Positions 1 to 9,054 of a stretch of DNA of 57,962 nucleotides are shown here, piece after piece. The stretch is from contig JANXTS010000066.1 of assembly GCA_025352265.1 (NCBI GenBank), forward strand, positions 1 through 57,962. Direction: 5' to 3'. Under the pieces are notes generated by a model. That model had not been told where the DNA came from. It worked only from the letters and a program-made list of their open reading frames with translations, and searched no databases. Made by a program: the position numbers and the translations under genes. The number at the start of each line of letters is the position of its first letter. Position 1 is the first letter of the stretch. Source of the DNA: Variovorax sp. GTDB taxonomy: Bacteria > Pseudomonadota > Gammaproteobacteria > Burkholderiales > Burkholderiaceae_C.

Positions 1-758
1 TCGGCTCCGGAGAGCGCGACGCCCTCGAGCAGGGGACAAAGCATGGCTTGCTCAACGGCGTTTCTGGCGCGGCCGAATCCACCAGCGGAGGCTGTGCCGA
101 ACAGCGCCATACCGGCACCGCCCGACGTCGAACCAAACTGCGAACAGCTCGATCGAGACGGTGCTAAGGAAGCCACCATCTTCAGCACTTCCGCTGCGGC
201 GAAGGCGATCACATCGTTTGCGCCGGCAATGGTTTGGTCCATGGTGAGGTCGTCGTTGCACAGCACGTCCATCGTCGTGTCGCTGGATATCACTATCAAT
301 AAGTCCACGCTTTGAGCGAGCAGTTCGAGACCGGCAGCAGCGATCGCTTGTGTGGTGGAGCCTTCCCAGTTGAAAGGCATGGAGATCAGCGCGATGGTCG
401 GAATGCCAAGTTCCTTGGCAGTCCTTGCCAGGACTGGCGACGCCCCCGTTCCTACGGCGCCGCCAAACGCTGAGAGGAGCAACGCGAGTTGCGAACCGCT
501 GAGAATCTGGCGCAAGTCGCTCTGGACGTGTTCCGCATTTACGCGGGCTCCGCTTGCTCTTGAAGTTCGTTTGCCTGATACGCCAAAAAGAAACGTCTTA
601 TGCGCGTTGCTGGTTTTCAGGGCTTCGGAAACGGAATGCATGGCGATGCACTCGACTTCTGGGCCTGCGCGAGTTCGGAACGCAGTGAGGATGTTGACGC
701 CGCCGCCGCCAATGCCAATAGCGCTGATCGCGGTTTTCTTAACTGTTGCGCTGGGCAT
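1..758 (-). CDS. Divergent FtsZ paralogue (3' end outside window)
   Basis: Reading leftwards from ATG at 758, the frame stays open for 252 codons to the window edge, so the C-terminus is missing. It follows FtsZ in order: the T1 nucleotide loop (GIGGGGVN, residues 15-22), a T4 tubulin-signature loop in variant form (GGAVGTG, 99-105, against GGGTGTG), then ASPVLARTAKELGIPT and MPFNWEG like FtsZ, and the late motif CPLLEGVALSGA. An ungapped alignment to E. coli FtsZ (from memory) across the T7 synergy loop puts R202, S204 and Q207 where FtsZ has the NxDxxD asparagine and aspartates. GTP binding is therefore plausible, but polymer-stimulated hydrolysis is not. It is not the housekeeping ftsZ of the dcw cluster, because no ftsA/ftsQ lies upstream. 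No strong Shine-Dalgarno is visible. Function unknown; it could modulate the main FtsZ or serve a separate filament. Confidence 0.85.
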   Translation of the reverse strand, partial: MPSATVKKTAISAIGIGGGGVNILTAFRTRAGPEVECIAMHSVSEALKTSNAHKTFLFGVSGKRTSRASGARVNAEHVQSDLRQILSGSQLALLLSAFGGAVGTGASPVLARTAKELGIPTIALISMPFNWEGSTTQAIAAAGLELLAQSVDLLIVISSDTTMDVLCNDDLTMDQTIAGANDVIAFAAAEVLKMVASLAPSRSSCSQFGSTSGGAGMALFGTASAGGFGRARNAVEQAMLCPLLEGVALSGA

Positions 759-828
759 AGGTATTTCTTTGGGTTGATAAAGTTGGTTAAATGCATGCAC
801 GCAGGCCTTTGATTTCCTTCTCGCGTTG

Positions 829-865
829 CACGAGTTCTCGGCTGAGCCTGGCCGAGAAACTCGTG
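829..865. other. Hairpin upstream of the FtsZ-like gene
   Basis: Arms 829-842 and 851-865 are complementary over 14 bp with a single bulged base, around an 8-nt loop. No U-tract follows on either strand, so it is not an intrinsic terminator. It lies in the 180 bp between the IS left end and the FtsZ-like start, where it would form in the 5' leader if transcription starts further right. I see no convincing gene in 759-938. Confidence 0.5.
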
Positions 866-938
866 AACCGAACGGCTAGTAGTCGATAGAGCTTGCCGCG
901 AAGCTGCCCAACTTTGCAATGCGCTTAAAGGGGATCCG

Positions 939-964
939 TGTGCTGGTCTAATTTCCACGGACAC
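939..964 (+). repeat. Left terminal inverted repeat of the IS3 element
   Basis: It pairs with 2163-2188. The outer 10 bases (TGTGCTGGTC) and inner 7 bases (CGGACAC) are identical in both ends; the mismatches lie in the central 9 bases. Confidence 0.9.
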
Positions 965-972
965 CTCGATAG

Positions 973-2180
<1,208 letters not shown>

Positions 2181-2188
2181 CCAGCACA

Positions 2189-2620
2189 CCGATCGGCGTG
2201 ATGCGTCGCGGCTAGAGAGCCTATTGGTTGACCATGCAAAAAGGTTGTCTAGGCGGTACCAGATGGCGCGAGCGGCGAAGCATCGGTCTTTCGGCCGAAC
2301 CGCGGACATCACCTAGACGCGCCGGCGGTTTGCCCCTCCGACTGTGTGGGCTGCGCATCAGAGCAAGGCCTGGCCGCTGAAGGCGCCATCCACAAGCTCC
2401 CAGATTCTTCGGGAGTATCAAATTCGTCATGGCTCTTGGTCAACAAGTGTTGCGACGAAACGCGCAGGATGGGCATGTAAACCGATGGCGCGTTTTCACA
2501 AAGCCTTGGAGCACGTTTAAAACTGCTGGCTCGTTATGCATCGATCGTGCGACAAAGCGCGGTACGAACCGATTCGATCCACCAGATTTCTGGCAAAAAA
2601 CTGGCAATCCCGCGGACAAG
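2189..2620. other. Gene-free stretch between IS element and tRNA terminator
   Basis: About 430 bp with noticeably lower GC than the rest of the window. All frames on both strands are short and resemble no protein I know. The only recognisable feature is the second CCG of the IS target duplication at the left edge. It may be decayed sequence. Confidence 0.5.
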
Positions 2621-2655
2621 AAAAAAGCCTGCTATCGATATGATAGCAGGCTTTT
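2621..2655 (-). terminator. Intrinsic terminator of the tRNA-Lys gene
   Basis: A perfect 10-bp stem (2627-2636 with 2642-2651, arm GCCTGCTATC) around a 5-nt loop, with a run of six A before it and four T after it on the plus strand. Read leftwards from the tRNA it ends in a six-U tract, 22 nt beyond the CCA. It could work in both directions. Confidence 0.85.
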
Positions 2656-2676
2656 CAACGCACGTGCGGTTGTTGG

Positions 2677-2752
2677 TGGTGGGCCCTGAGTGACTCGAAC
2701 ACTCGACCTACGGATTAAGAGTCCGCTGCTCTACCAACTGAGCTAAGAGCCC
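2677..2752 (-). tRNA. tRNA-Lys (anticodon CUU)
   Basis: A 76-nt cloverleaf on the minus strand. The acceptor stem GGGCTCT pairs with AGGGCCC (one G-U), the anticodon loop CTCTTAA gives anticodon CTT, and the T arm is GAGTG-TTCGAGT-CACTC. The discriminator A is followed by an encoded CCA at 2679-2677. A terminator follows immediately. Confidence 0.97.
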
Positions 2753-2847
2753 CTGAATCGACATCGCTGTCATCAGGCAATCCTCTGATTATAGCCCAGC
2801 AAAAACTAGCCGCGCTAGGGTGCTTTTTTGTTGGTCAAGGAAACACC

Positions 2848-3197
2848 ATGTTCGAGCTAGACCCTCCATAAAACGTCGTACTGACAGGCGCTGCAGGAGC
2901 CTTAGCTCGCGCGGGAGCGCAGTACTTTCTGGATGCCGGTGCCGGTGCCGGATGCTGGAGCGCGGGTCGTGCTGCTCGACCCCACACCATCGAACATCTG
3001 GCAAACGCGCATCGTGAACAGTCTGGCGTCAAGGGTGTTCGACACATCTGCCAATCGACAGGCTATTCCTGACGCCAATCCCTGACGCCAATCCCGATGA
3101 ATGGGTGTCGAGTGCAGTCGCTGCCAAGACGATCGGCTTTCTTGCATCGCGGGCCGTTGTTGCGATTCGCGATCAGCATTTGACGTTGGATATGTAG
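2848..3197 (+). pseudogene. Short-chain dehydrogenase/reductase remnant
   Basis: After a good ribosome site (AAGGA, 2836-2840) the frame starts MFELD and continues, past an in-frame TAA at 2869-2871, as NVVLTGAAGALARAGAQYFL, the Rossmann TGxxGxxG segment of an SDR. At a GCCGGT repeat (2935-2950) the frame breaks; the continuation GARVVLLDPTPSNI lies in the next frame. Sequence then jumps to SDR-like C-terminal text (FDTSANRQAIPDANP, then DEWVSSAVAAKTIGFLASRA), split by a 13-bp tandem duplication at 3068-3093 whose removal restores the frame. Most of the middle of the protein (YxxxK active site) is missing, so the product cannot be functional. Which SDR it was cannot be told. Confidence 0.8.
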
Positions 3198-3492
3198 AGC
3201 GAAACATCTTTCAATGTCGGGTGGCCATGCGCAGTAATGCTTTCGCATGACTGCATCCAAATAGGGTTTGGCACAAGTTCACGTAAGGCACGGCTTTGTG
3301 GCCCATTTAACCTTTCGTGATCATTGAATTTTTCGGCGCTGTGCGCCACGCACCAGAATCCCGATCTACAAAAAAGAGGCGGGGATGCAGGTGATGTTCA
3401 AAATTGTTTTCTCGGGAGAACGGTGCGCACGCATGGTGTGCTGCAAGTTGCTGCGGCGCACCCGCGGCGCGTGCTTTGGCAGGAGCTTCTGA
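3198..3492. promoter_or_regulatory. Presumed T6SS promoter region, no gene seen
   Basis: 295 bp between the dead dehydrogenase and tssH. It must contain the promoter for the long T6SS run, but I cannot place convincing -35/-10 or -24/-12 boxes. The ribosome site of tssH, AGGAG at 3481-3485, is clear. Confidence 0.35.
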
Positions 3493-6189
3493 ATGGCGAT
3501 CTCTCGACGAGCGCTGTTCGGCAAACTCGACATCACCCTATTTCGGGCAATCGAGTCGGCCACTGCATTCGCCAAGCTGCGCGGCAATCCGTATGTCGAA
3601 CTGACGCACTGGCTGCACCAGCTTTGGCAGTTGAACGACAGCGACCTGCATCGGATCTGCCGCCACTATCAGGTCGACTCGCAGACCATTGAAAAAGACC
3701 TTGCGTCGGCCCTTGCTACTTTGCCTGCCGGGGCTACCTCTCTCAGCGACTTCTCCAACCATATCGGCCTTGCGGTGGAGCGCGCCTGGATTGTTTCGAG
3801 CCATGAGTTCGGCGGCAGTTGCGTGCGAAGCGCCTGGCTGCTCGCGGCGCTGCTTCAGACGCCCGAGTTGCGCAGGGTGGTCCTGACAATCGCCCCGGCC
3901 CTGCAAAAGATTCCTGCCGATCAGTTGACGGAGTCGGTGGCCGCAATCATTGCGGGATCGCCTGAAGACGCCGAAGGCGCGCATGACGGCTCTGGCTTGC
4001 CGCCCGCCATGCCTGGTGAAGCGAGTGGTGCAATGGCGGGTCAGGTCGATGACAAATCCGCCCTCGCGAAGTACTGCTCCGATCTCACCCAACAAGCGCG
4101 CGACGGCAAGATCGATCCGGTCATCGGTCGCGAGCACGAGATCCGCACGATGGTCGACATTCTGTTGCGCCGTCGTCAAAACAATCCGCTGTTGACAGGG
4201 GAAGCTGGTGTCGGAAAGACGGCCGTAGTCGAAGGGCTGGCGTTGGCGATTGCAAATGCCGAAGTGCCACCGATACTGCGAGACGTACGACTGTTGAGCC
4301 TGGATGTCGGCGCGCTGCTTGCGGGCGCGAGCATGCGCGGTGAGTTCGAGTCACGGCTGAAGGCGTTGCTCGCGGAGGCCACTCAATCGGTGCAGCCGGT
4401 AATCCTCTTCGTCGACGAGGTCCACACCTTGATTGGCGCTGGCGGCCAGGCGGGCACTGGCGATGCGGCCAATCTGCTGAAGCCTGCACTCGCCCGCGGC
4501 ACGTTGAGGACGATCGGTGCAACGACGTGGAGCGAATACAAGCGGCACATCGAGAAGGACCCGGCACTCACCCGGCGCTTTCAGGTGTTGCAGGTCATGG
4601 AGCCGGAGGAGGCCTCCGCCATCGAGATGGTCCGCGGTCTTGTCGCCACTTTTGCAGCGCATCATGGCGTCACGGTGCTGGACGAGGCTGTGCGAGCAGC
4701 GGTCGTGCTGTCGCATCGCTATATCCCGTCGCGCCAGCTCCCGGACAAAGCGATCAGCCTGCTCGATACCGCCTGTGCGCGCGTTGCGATGTCGTTGCAT
4801 ACAGCGCCACCTGCGGTATCGCACTTGCGCCAGCGCATCGCGGCCCTGCAGACCGAGTTGGCGCTGTTGTCGAACGAGGGCCTGATCGCCCGTGGCACTG
4901 AAAGCCGCGTCGCGAGACTGTCCACTGCAAGCTCTCAAATCGACACCGTCTCTGCAGAGCTTGTGATCCAGGAGACGAGATGGCAAGCAGGGCTTGCGCT
5001 CGTGCAACAAATCCATACGCAACGCCTCGAAGAGCGCAAGGACTCGCCCGATCGCGGCAAATGCATATTCCCGTCATCTGGCTTGGTCGCCATGGAAAAC
5101 GATCTGGCGGTCCGTCAGCAAGATGCGCCGTTGATCTATCCGCAGGTCGACGAAGCTGTGATTGCAGAGATCGTCGCCAATTGGACCGGCATCCCGGTCG
5201 GCCGCATGGTGAAAGACGAACTTGCTGCGGTGTTCGAGCTTCATGCGACGCTGGATCGACGCGTCATCGGCCAGAGCGACGCGTTGACGGTCATCGCCGA
5301 GCGAGTGCAAACCGCTCGGGCTCGCCTGACCGATCCGAACAAACCGGTCGGCGTGTTCCTGCTCGTCGGGCCGTCCGGTGTCGGCAAGACGGAGACGGCA
5401 CTCGCGCTTGCCGAAGCGATGTATGGCGGTGAGCAAAACCTCATCACCATCAACATGAGCGAATTCCAGGAGTCGCACACCGTCTCGACACTCAAGGGCG
5501 CTCCGCCCGGCTACGTGGGCTACGGCGAAGGCGGCGTGTTGACCGAAGCCGTACGCCGCAAGCCCTACAGCGTAATCCTCCTGGACGAGGTGGAAAAAGC
5601 GCACCCGGACGTGCACGAGATTTTCTACCAGGTCTTTGACAAGGGATGGATGGAAGACGGGGAAGGCCGGCGCATCGACTTCAGGAACACAACGATCTTG
5701 TTGACGAGCAACACGGGCGCCGATCTGGTCACCAACCTCTGCGAAGACCCGGCGTTGATACCCGACACCGCGGCCCTGCGAGAAGCCCTGCAACCCGCGT
5801 TGCGACAAGTCTTTCCCGCGGCATTCATCGGAAGACTTTCGGTGGTGCCCTACCTGCCGTTGGGCGAGCAAGCACTCGGCCGCATCGTTTCGCTGCACCT
5901 GAATCGGGTCGTGGCCCGCATGAAAGAGCAGCACGACATCGACTTGCGCTACACGCCTGCCATGGTCGCCCACGTGATCGATCGTTGCGGCACGCATGAA
6001 ACCGGCGCTCGGCGCCTGATCGGATTCATCGAACAGAACCTGTTGCCTCTTCTGTCGCGGCACTGGCTCGACGCGTTTCAGGAAAAACGCGAAATAGCCC
6101 GCATCTCCGTCGATATCGAAGCGTGGTCGTCGAAAAATTCTGAACTGCGCGAAGGAGATGCCATCACCGCGCATATCGACTACGTCTGA
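3493..6189 (+). CDS. tssH: T6SS sheath-disassembly ATPase ClpV/TssH
   Basis: An 898-residue AAA+ unfoldase of the ClpB/ClpV type. It recycles the contracted TssB/TssC sheath in the cytoplasm after firing. Order: N-terminal Clp_N-type domain (about 1-160, which in ClpV recognises TssC), first AAA module with Walker A GEAGVGKT (236-243) and FVDEVHTL Walker B, a shortened middle region, second AAA module with GPSGVGKT (626-633), the GPPGYVGYGEGG pore segment and a C-terminal D2-small domain. AGGAG lies 7 nt before the ATG. First gene of the T6SS run, 54 bp before tssB. Length is normal for ClpV. Confidence 0.95.
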   Translation: MAISRRALFGKLDITLFRAIESATAFAKLRGNPYVELTHWLHQLWQLNDSDLHRICRHYQVDSQTIEKDLASALATLPAGATSLSDFSNHIGLAVERAWIVSSHEFGGSCVRSAWLLAALLQTPELRRVVLTIAPALQKIPADQLTESVAAIIAGSPEDAEGAHDGSGLPPAMPGEASGAMAGQVDDKSALAKYCSDLTQQARDGKIDPVIGREHEIRTMVDILLRRRQNNPLLTGEAGVGKTAVVEGLALAIANAEVPPILRDVRLLSLDVGALLAGASMRGEFESRLKALLAEATQSVQPVILFVDEVHTLIGAGGQAGTGDAANLLKPALARGTLRTIGATTWSEYKRHIEKDPALTRRFQVLQVMEPEEASAIEMVRGLVATFAAHHGVTVLDEAVRAAVVLSHRYIPSRQLPDKAISLLDTACARVAMSLHTAPPAVSHLRQRIAALQTELALLSNEGLIARGTESRVARLSTASSQIDTVSAELVIQETRWQAGLALVQQIHTQRLEERKDSPDRGKCIFPSSGLVAMENDLAVRQQDAPLIYPQVDEAVIAEIVANWTGIPVGRMVKDELAAVFELHATLDRRVIGQSDALTVIAERVQTARARLTDPNKPVGVFLLVGPSGVGKTETALALAEAMYGGEQNLITINMSEFQESHTVSTLKGAPPGYVGYGEGGVLTEAVRRKPYSVILLDEVEKAHPDVHEIFYQVFDKGWMEDGEGRRIDFRNTTILLTSNTGADLVTNLCEDPALIPDTAALREALQPALRQVFPAAFIGRLSVVPYLPLGEQALGRIVSLHLNRVVARMKEQHDIDLRYTPAMVAHVIDRCGTHETGARRLIGFIEQNLLPLLSRHWLDAFQEKREIARISVDIEAWSSKNSELREGDAITAHIDYV

Positions 6190-6243
6190 TCTTCCGGATT
6201 GTCACGTTCGGATTCTTTAAATCACTTTTCTCAGGGAGTTTCA

Positions 6244-6774
6244 ATGGCCAATAACAGCAGTCAGAAGTTCATCGCCCGCAATCGGGCACCGCGTGTACAG
6301 ATCGAGTACGACGTGGAAATCTACGGTTCCGAAAAGAAGATCGAGTTGCCTTTTGTGATGGGCGTACTGGCCGATCTCTCGGGCAAGCCATTGGAGAATT
6401 TGCCGCCCGTGGCGGATCGAAAGTTTCTGGACATCGATATCGACAACTTCGACGAACGCATGAAAGCCATCCAGCCGCGCGTTGCCTTCGCGGTGCCAAA
6501 CACGCTCTCCGGTGAAGGCCATCTGATGGTCGACATCACGTTCGAAAGCATCGACGACTTTTCGCCGGCGGCTGTCGCCCGCAAGGTGGAGCCACTGAGC
6601 CGGCTGCTCGCTGCCCGCACCCAGTTGGCCAATTTGCAGACATACATGGACGGCAAGGCCGGTGCCGAAAGCCTGGTCAACAAGCTTCTTCAGGATCCGA
6701 ACCTCATGAAGTCGCTGGCAGCGATGCCGAAGCCCCAGATTGCGCTGGACAACGACGCACCCGTCAACGCCTAG
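6244..6774 (+). CDS. tssB: T6SS contractile sheath small subunit TssB
   Basis: A 176-residue TssB/VipA/ImpB protein. With TssC it forms the contractile sheath around the Hcp tube. Family marks are NRAPRVQIEYDVEIYGSEKK near the start, LPFVMGVLADLSG and the FDERMKAIQPR stretch. The start is set at ATG 6244, preceded by AGGGAG; an upstream start at 6199 would add 15 unsupported residues. Followed 32 bp later by tssC with its own ribosome site. Confidence 0.95.
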   Translation: MANNSSQKFIARNRAPRVQIEYDVEIYGSEKKIELPFVMGVLADLSGKPLENLPPVADRKFLDIDIDNFDERMKAIQPRVAFAVPNTLSGEGHLMVDITFESIDDFSPAAVARKVEPLSRLLAARTQLANLQTYMDGKAGAESLVNKLLQDPNLMKSLAAMPKPQIALDNDAPVNA

Positions 6775-6806
6775 ACGTATCGATCACCGCTCAACAGGGA
6801 TTAAAA

Positions 6807-8303
6807 ATGAAGACCATTAACAGGCCGGCGCCGGCGGCGCACGCAGAGTTCAACGACATCAACGATTTCTCGTCGCTGCTCGACAAGGAGTTCAAGCCCA
6901 AGACCGACGAAGCACGCAATGCCGTGGAAGCAGCCGTTCGCACGTTGGCCGAGCAGGCGCTGATGAACGCGACAACGATGACCGACGACGCTTACAGCAG
7001 CATCGAAGCCATCATTGCCGAGATCGATCGCAAGCTCTCCGAACAGATCAATCTCGTGCTTCACAAGGAGGAGTTTCAGAAGGTCGAGTCCGCTTGGCGT
7101 GGCATGCACCACCTGGTTTACAACACCGAAACCGACGAGAAGCTGAAGATCCGCTTCATGGACATGTCCAAGGACGAAATGCGTCGCACGATGCGTCGGC
7201 ATAAAGGCATCGCGTGGGATCAAAGCCCGATTTTTAAGCGCATCTACGAAGAAGAATATGGCCAGCTCGGCGGCGAACCCTACGGCTGCCTGGTCGCCGA
7301 CTACTACTTCGATCACACCCCGGCCGACGTCGAACTGCTCGGTGCCATTGCCAAGATTTCGGCGGCATCGCACGCACCTTTCATTGCGGGTTCTTCGCCT
7401 GCTTTGCTTGGCATGGAGTCGTGGCAAGAATTGGCCAATCCGCGCGACCTCGCCAAGATCACGTCGAATCTCGAACACGCACCCTGGGCTGCGCTGCGCG
7501 AAACAGAGGACTCCCGCTACATCGGCCTGGCCATGCCACGCTTCCTGGCGCGACTGCCGTACGGCGTCAAGACGAATCCCGTCGACGAGTTCGACTTCGA
7601 AGAGCAGACCGAAGGCGCTGATCACAAGAACTACGTGTGGAACAACGCGGCCTATGCGATGGCAGTCAACATCAATCGCAGCTTCAAGCTGTACGGCTGG
7701 TGCACGATGATTCGCGGCGTGGAGTCGGGCGGCACAGTCGACAACCTGCCATGCCATACCTTTCCAACCGACGACGGCGGCTTCGACATGAAGTGCCCGA
7801 CCGAAATCGCCATTTCCGACCGCCGCGAAGCAGAACTGGCCAAGGCCGGCCTGATTCCACTGGTGCATCGCAAGAACACCGACCACGCCGCGTTCATCGG
7901 TGCGCAGTCGCTGCAAAAGCCGCAGGAGTACATGGACCCGGATGCAACGGCCAACGCGAATCTGTCGGCGCGCCTGCCGTACCTGTTCGCCAGCACCCGC
8001 TTCGCGCATTACTTGAAGTGCATCGTGCGCGACAAGATCGGCACCTTCAAGGAACGCGACGACATGCAGCGCTGGCTCAACGAATGGATCATGCATTACG
8101 TCGACGCCGACCCTGCCAACTCATCGCAGGAAACCAAGGCGCGTCGCCCACTCGCAGCGGCCGCAGTGGTTGTCGAAGACGTCGAAGGCAACCCCGGCTA
8201 TTACAGCGCCAAGTTCTTCCTTCGTCCGCATTTCCAGCTCGAAGGTCTAACCGTGTCGCTGAGGCTCGTCGCCAAGCTTCCTTCGCTTAAGGAAGCTGCT
8301 TGA
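6807..8303 (+). CDS. tssC: T6SS contractile sheath large subunit TssC
   Basis: A 498-residue TssC/VipB/ImpC protein, the large sheath subunit. Seen: the N-terminal helix region that ClpV reads in contracted sheaths, the conserved WRGMHHLVYNTETDEKLKIR block, LVADYYFDH, and the C-terminal FLRPHFQLEGLTVSLRLVAKLP motif near-universal in this family. AGGGA sits just ahead of the ATG. A 128-bp gap with a small GTGGTG/CACCAC hairpin (8335-8352) separates it from hcp, which may allow differential expression of the tube protein. Confidence 0.96.
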   Translation: MKTINRPAPAAHAEFNDINDFSSLLDKEFKPKTDEARNAVEAAVRTLAEQALMNATTMTDDAYSSIEAIIAEIDRKLSEQINLVLHKEEFQKVESAWRGMHHLVYNTETDEKLKIRFMDMSKDEMRRTMRRHKGIAWDQSPIFKRIYEEEYGQLGGEPYGCLVADYYFDHTPADVELLGAIAKISAASHAPFIAGSSPALLGMESWQELANPRDLAKITSNLEHAPWAALRETEDSRYIGLAMPRFLARLPYGVKTNPVDEFDFEEQTEGADHKNYVWNNAAYAMAVNINRSFKLYGWCTMIRGVESGGTVDNLPCHTFPTDDGGFDMKCPTEIAISDRREAELAKAGLIPLVHRKNTDHAAFIGAQSLQKPQEYMDPDATANANLSARLPYLFASTRFAHYLKCIVRDKIGTFKERDDMQRWLNEWIMHYVDADPANSSQETKARRPLAAAAVVVEDVEGNPGYYSAKFFLRPHFQLEGLTVSLRLVAKLPSLKEAA

Positions 8304-8431
8304 TCCAAGCTGGTTAGGCCGGTGTTTTTAGGAAGTGGTGCGCAGACACCACCCGCAAGAGCAGCTGTGTTGCACACCCGTGTCGCGGCGCTCGGTTAGT
8401 CGAAGTTGTTTCAATAAAAAAGGGAGTTCTC

Positions 8432-8917
8432 ATGTCACAAGATATTTTCCTCAAGCTCAGCGGTATTGAAGGCGAGTCACTTGACTCTTCGCACAAGAAC
8501 GAGATCGAAGTGCTGTCTTTCAATTGGCGCGCCCTGCAAGAGTCGACGATGCACGCCGGGTCCGGTGGTGGCGCCGGCAAAGCGACCGTCGAAGACCTGG
8601 AGTTCGAACATTACGTGGATCGTTCGAGCCCGAACCTGATGAAGTACTGCCTGACCGGCAAGCACGTCCAGGAAGCCAAACTCACCGTGCGCAAGGCCGG
8701 TGGCAGCCCGCTCGAGTATTTGAAGTTCACGTTCAGCGACGTCATCATCACCAGCGTTCAGCCCTTTGGCTCGAACTCTGACGACCTGCGCGTCAAGGAA
8801 CGCGTGCGTCTGTCGTTCTCGAAGATCAAGCAGGAATACGCGGTGCAGAACGCGCAAGGCGGCAGCGGCGGTGCCGTGACTGCCGGCTACGACATCAAAG
8901 GCAACAAAGAGTCCTGA
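8432..8917 (+). CDS. hcp: T6SS inner tube protein Hcp (TssD)
   Basis: A 161-residue Hcp-family protein (MSQDIFLKLSGIEGES, later AKLTVRKAGG and YLKFTFSDVIITSV). Hexameric rings stack into the tube expelled by the sheath, and Hcp can carry effectors in its lumen. The ribosome site AAGGGAG is the strongest in the cluster, and it has its own 128-bp leader, in keeping with the large amounts of Hcp normally made. No C-terminal effector extension is present; the Gly-rich tail (GGSGGAVTAGYD) is usual for this subtype. Confidence 0.95.
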   Translation: MSQDIFLKLSGIEGESLDSSHKNEIEVLSFNWRALQESTMHAGSGGGAGKATVEDLEFEHYVDRSSPNLMKYCLTGKHVQEAKLTVRKAGGSPLEYLKFTFSDVIITSVQPFGSNSDDLRVKERVRLSFSKIKQEYAVQNAQGGSGGAVTAGYDIKGNKES

Positions 8918-9054
8918 TGTCGCTGGGCCCGGTCACGGGCCTTGTCGATTCTCCGGTCGCGGATGTCACGCGCTCTGCACTGCGCGTGGCGTCCGGCCGC
9001 TTTTTCGACGCGCGCAAGTTCCATCTGCCATCAAAGCTAAGAGATCGTCACACC

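Noticed and set aside
43..777. Plus-strand open frames at 43-315 and 352-777
   Set aside because: They are antisense to the FtsZ-like gene, which reads through the whole stretch with clear family motifs.
787..924. Minus-strand frame with coding-like text (LRGKLYRLLAVRFTSFSARL) upstream of the FtsZ-like gene
   Set aside because: No start codon in frame after the TAA at 925-927, and joining the sequence across the IS does not give a longer frame.
2429..2689. 86-codon plus-strand frame
   Set aside because: It runs through the tRNA terminator and into the tRNA 3' end; no protein resemblance.
3068..3093. 13-bp tandem repeat as a repeat element or binding site
   Set aside because: It is better explained as the frameshifting duplication in the SDR pseudogene; removing one copy restores the SDR reading frame.
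3262..3290. TTTGGCAC box upstream of tssH as a sigma-54 promoter
   Set aside because: The -12 TTGC element is not at the required spacing.
8917..9054. Longer start for tssK
   Set aside because: The 46 extra residues precede the invariant MSWYNKV start and overlap the hcp stop.
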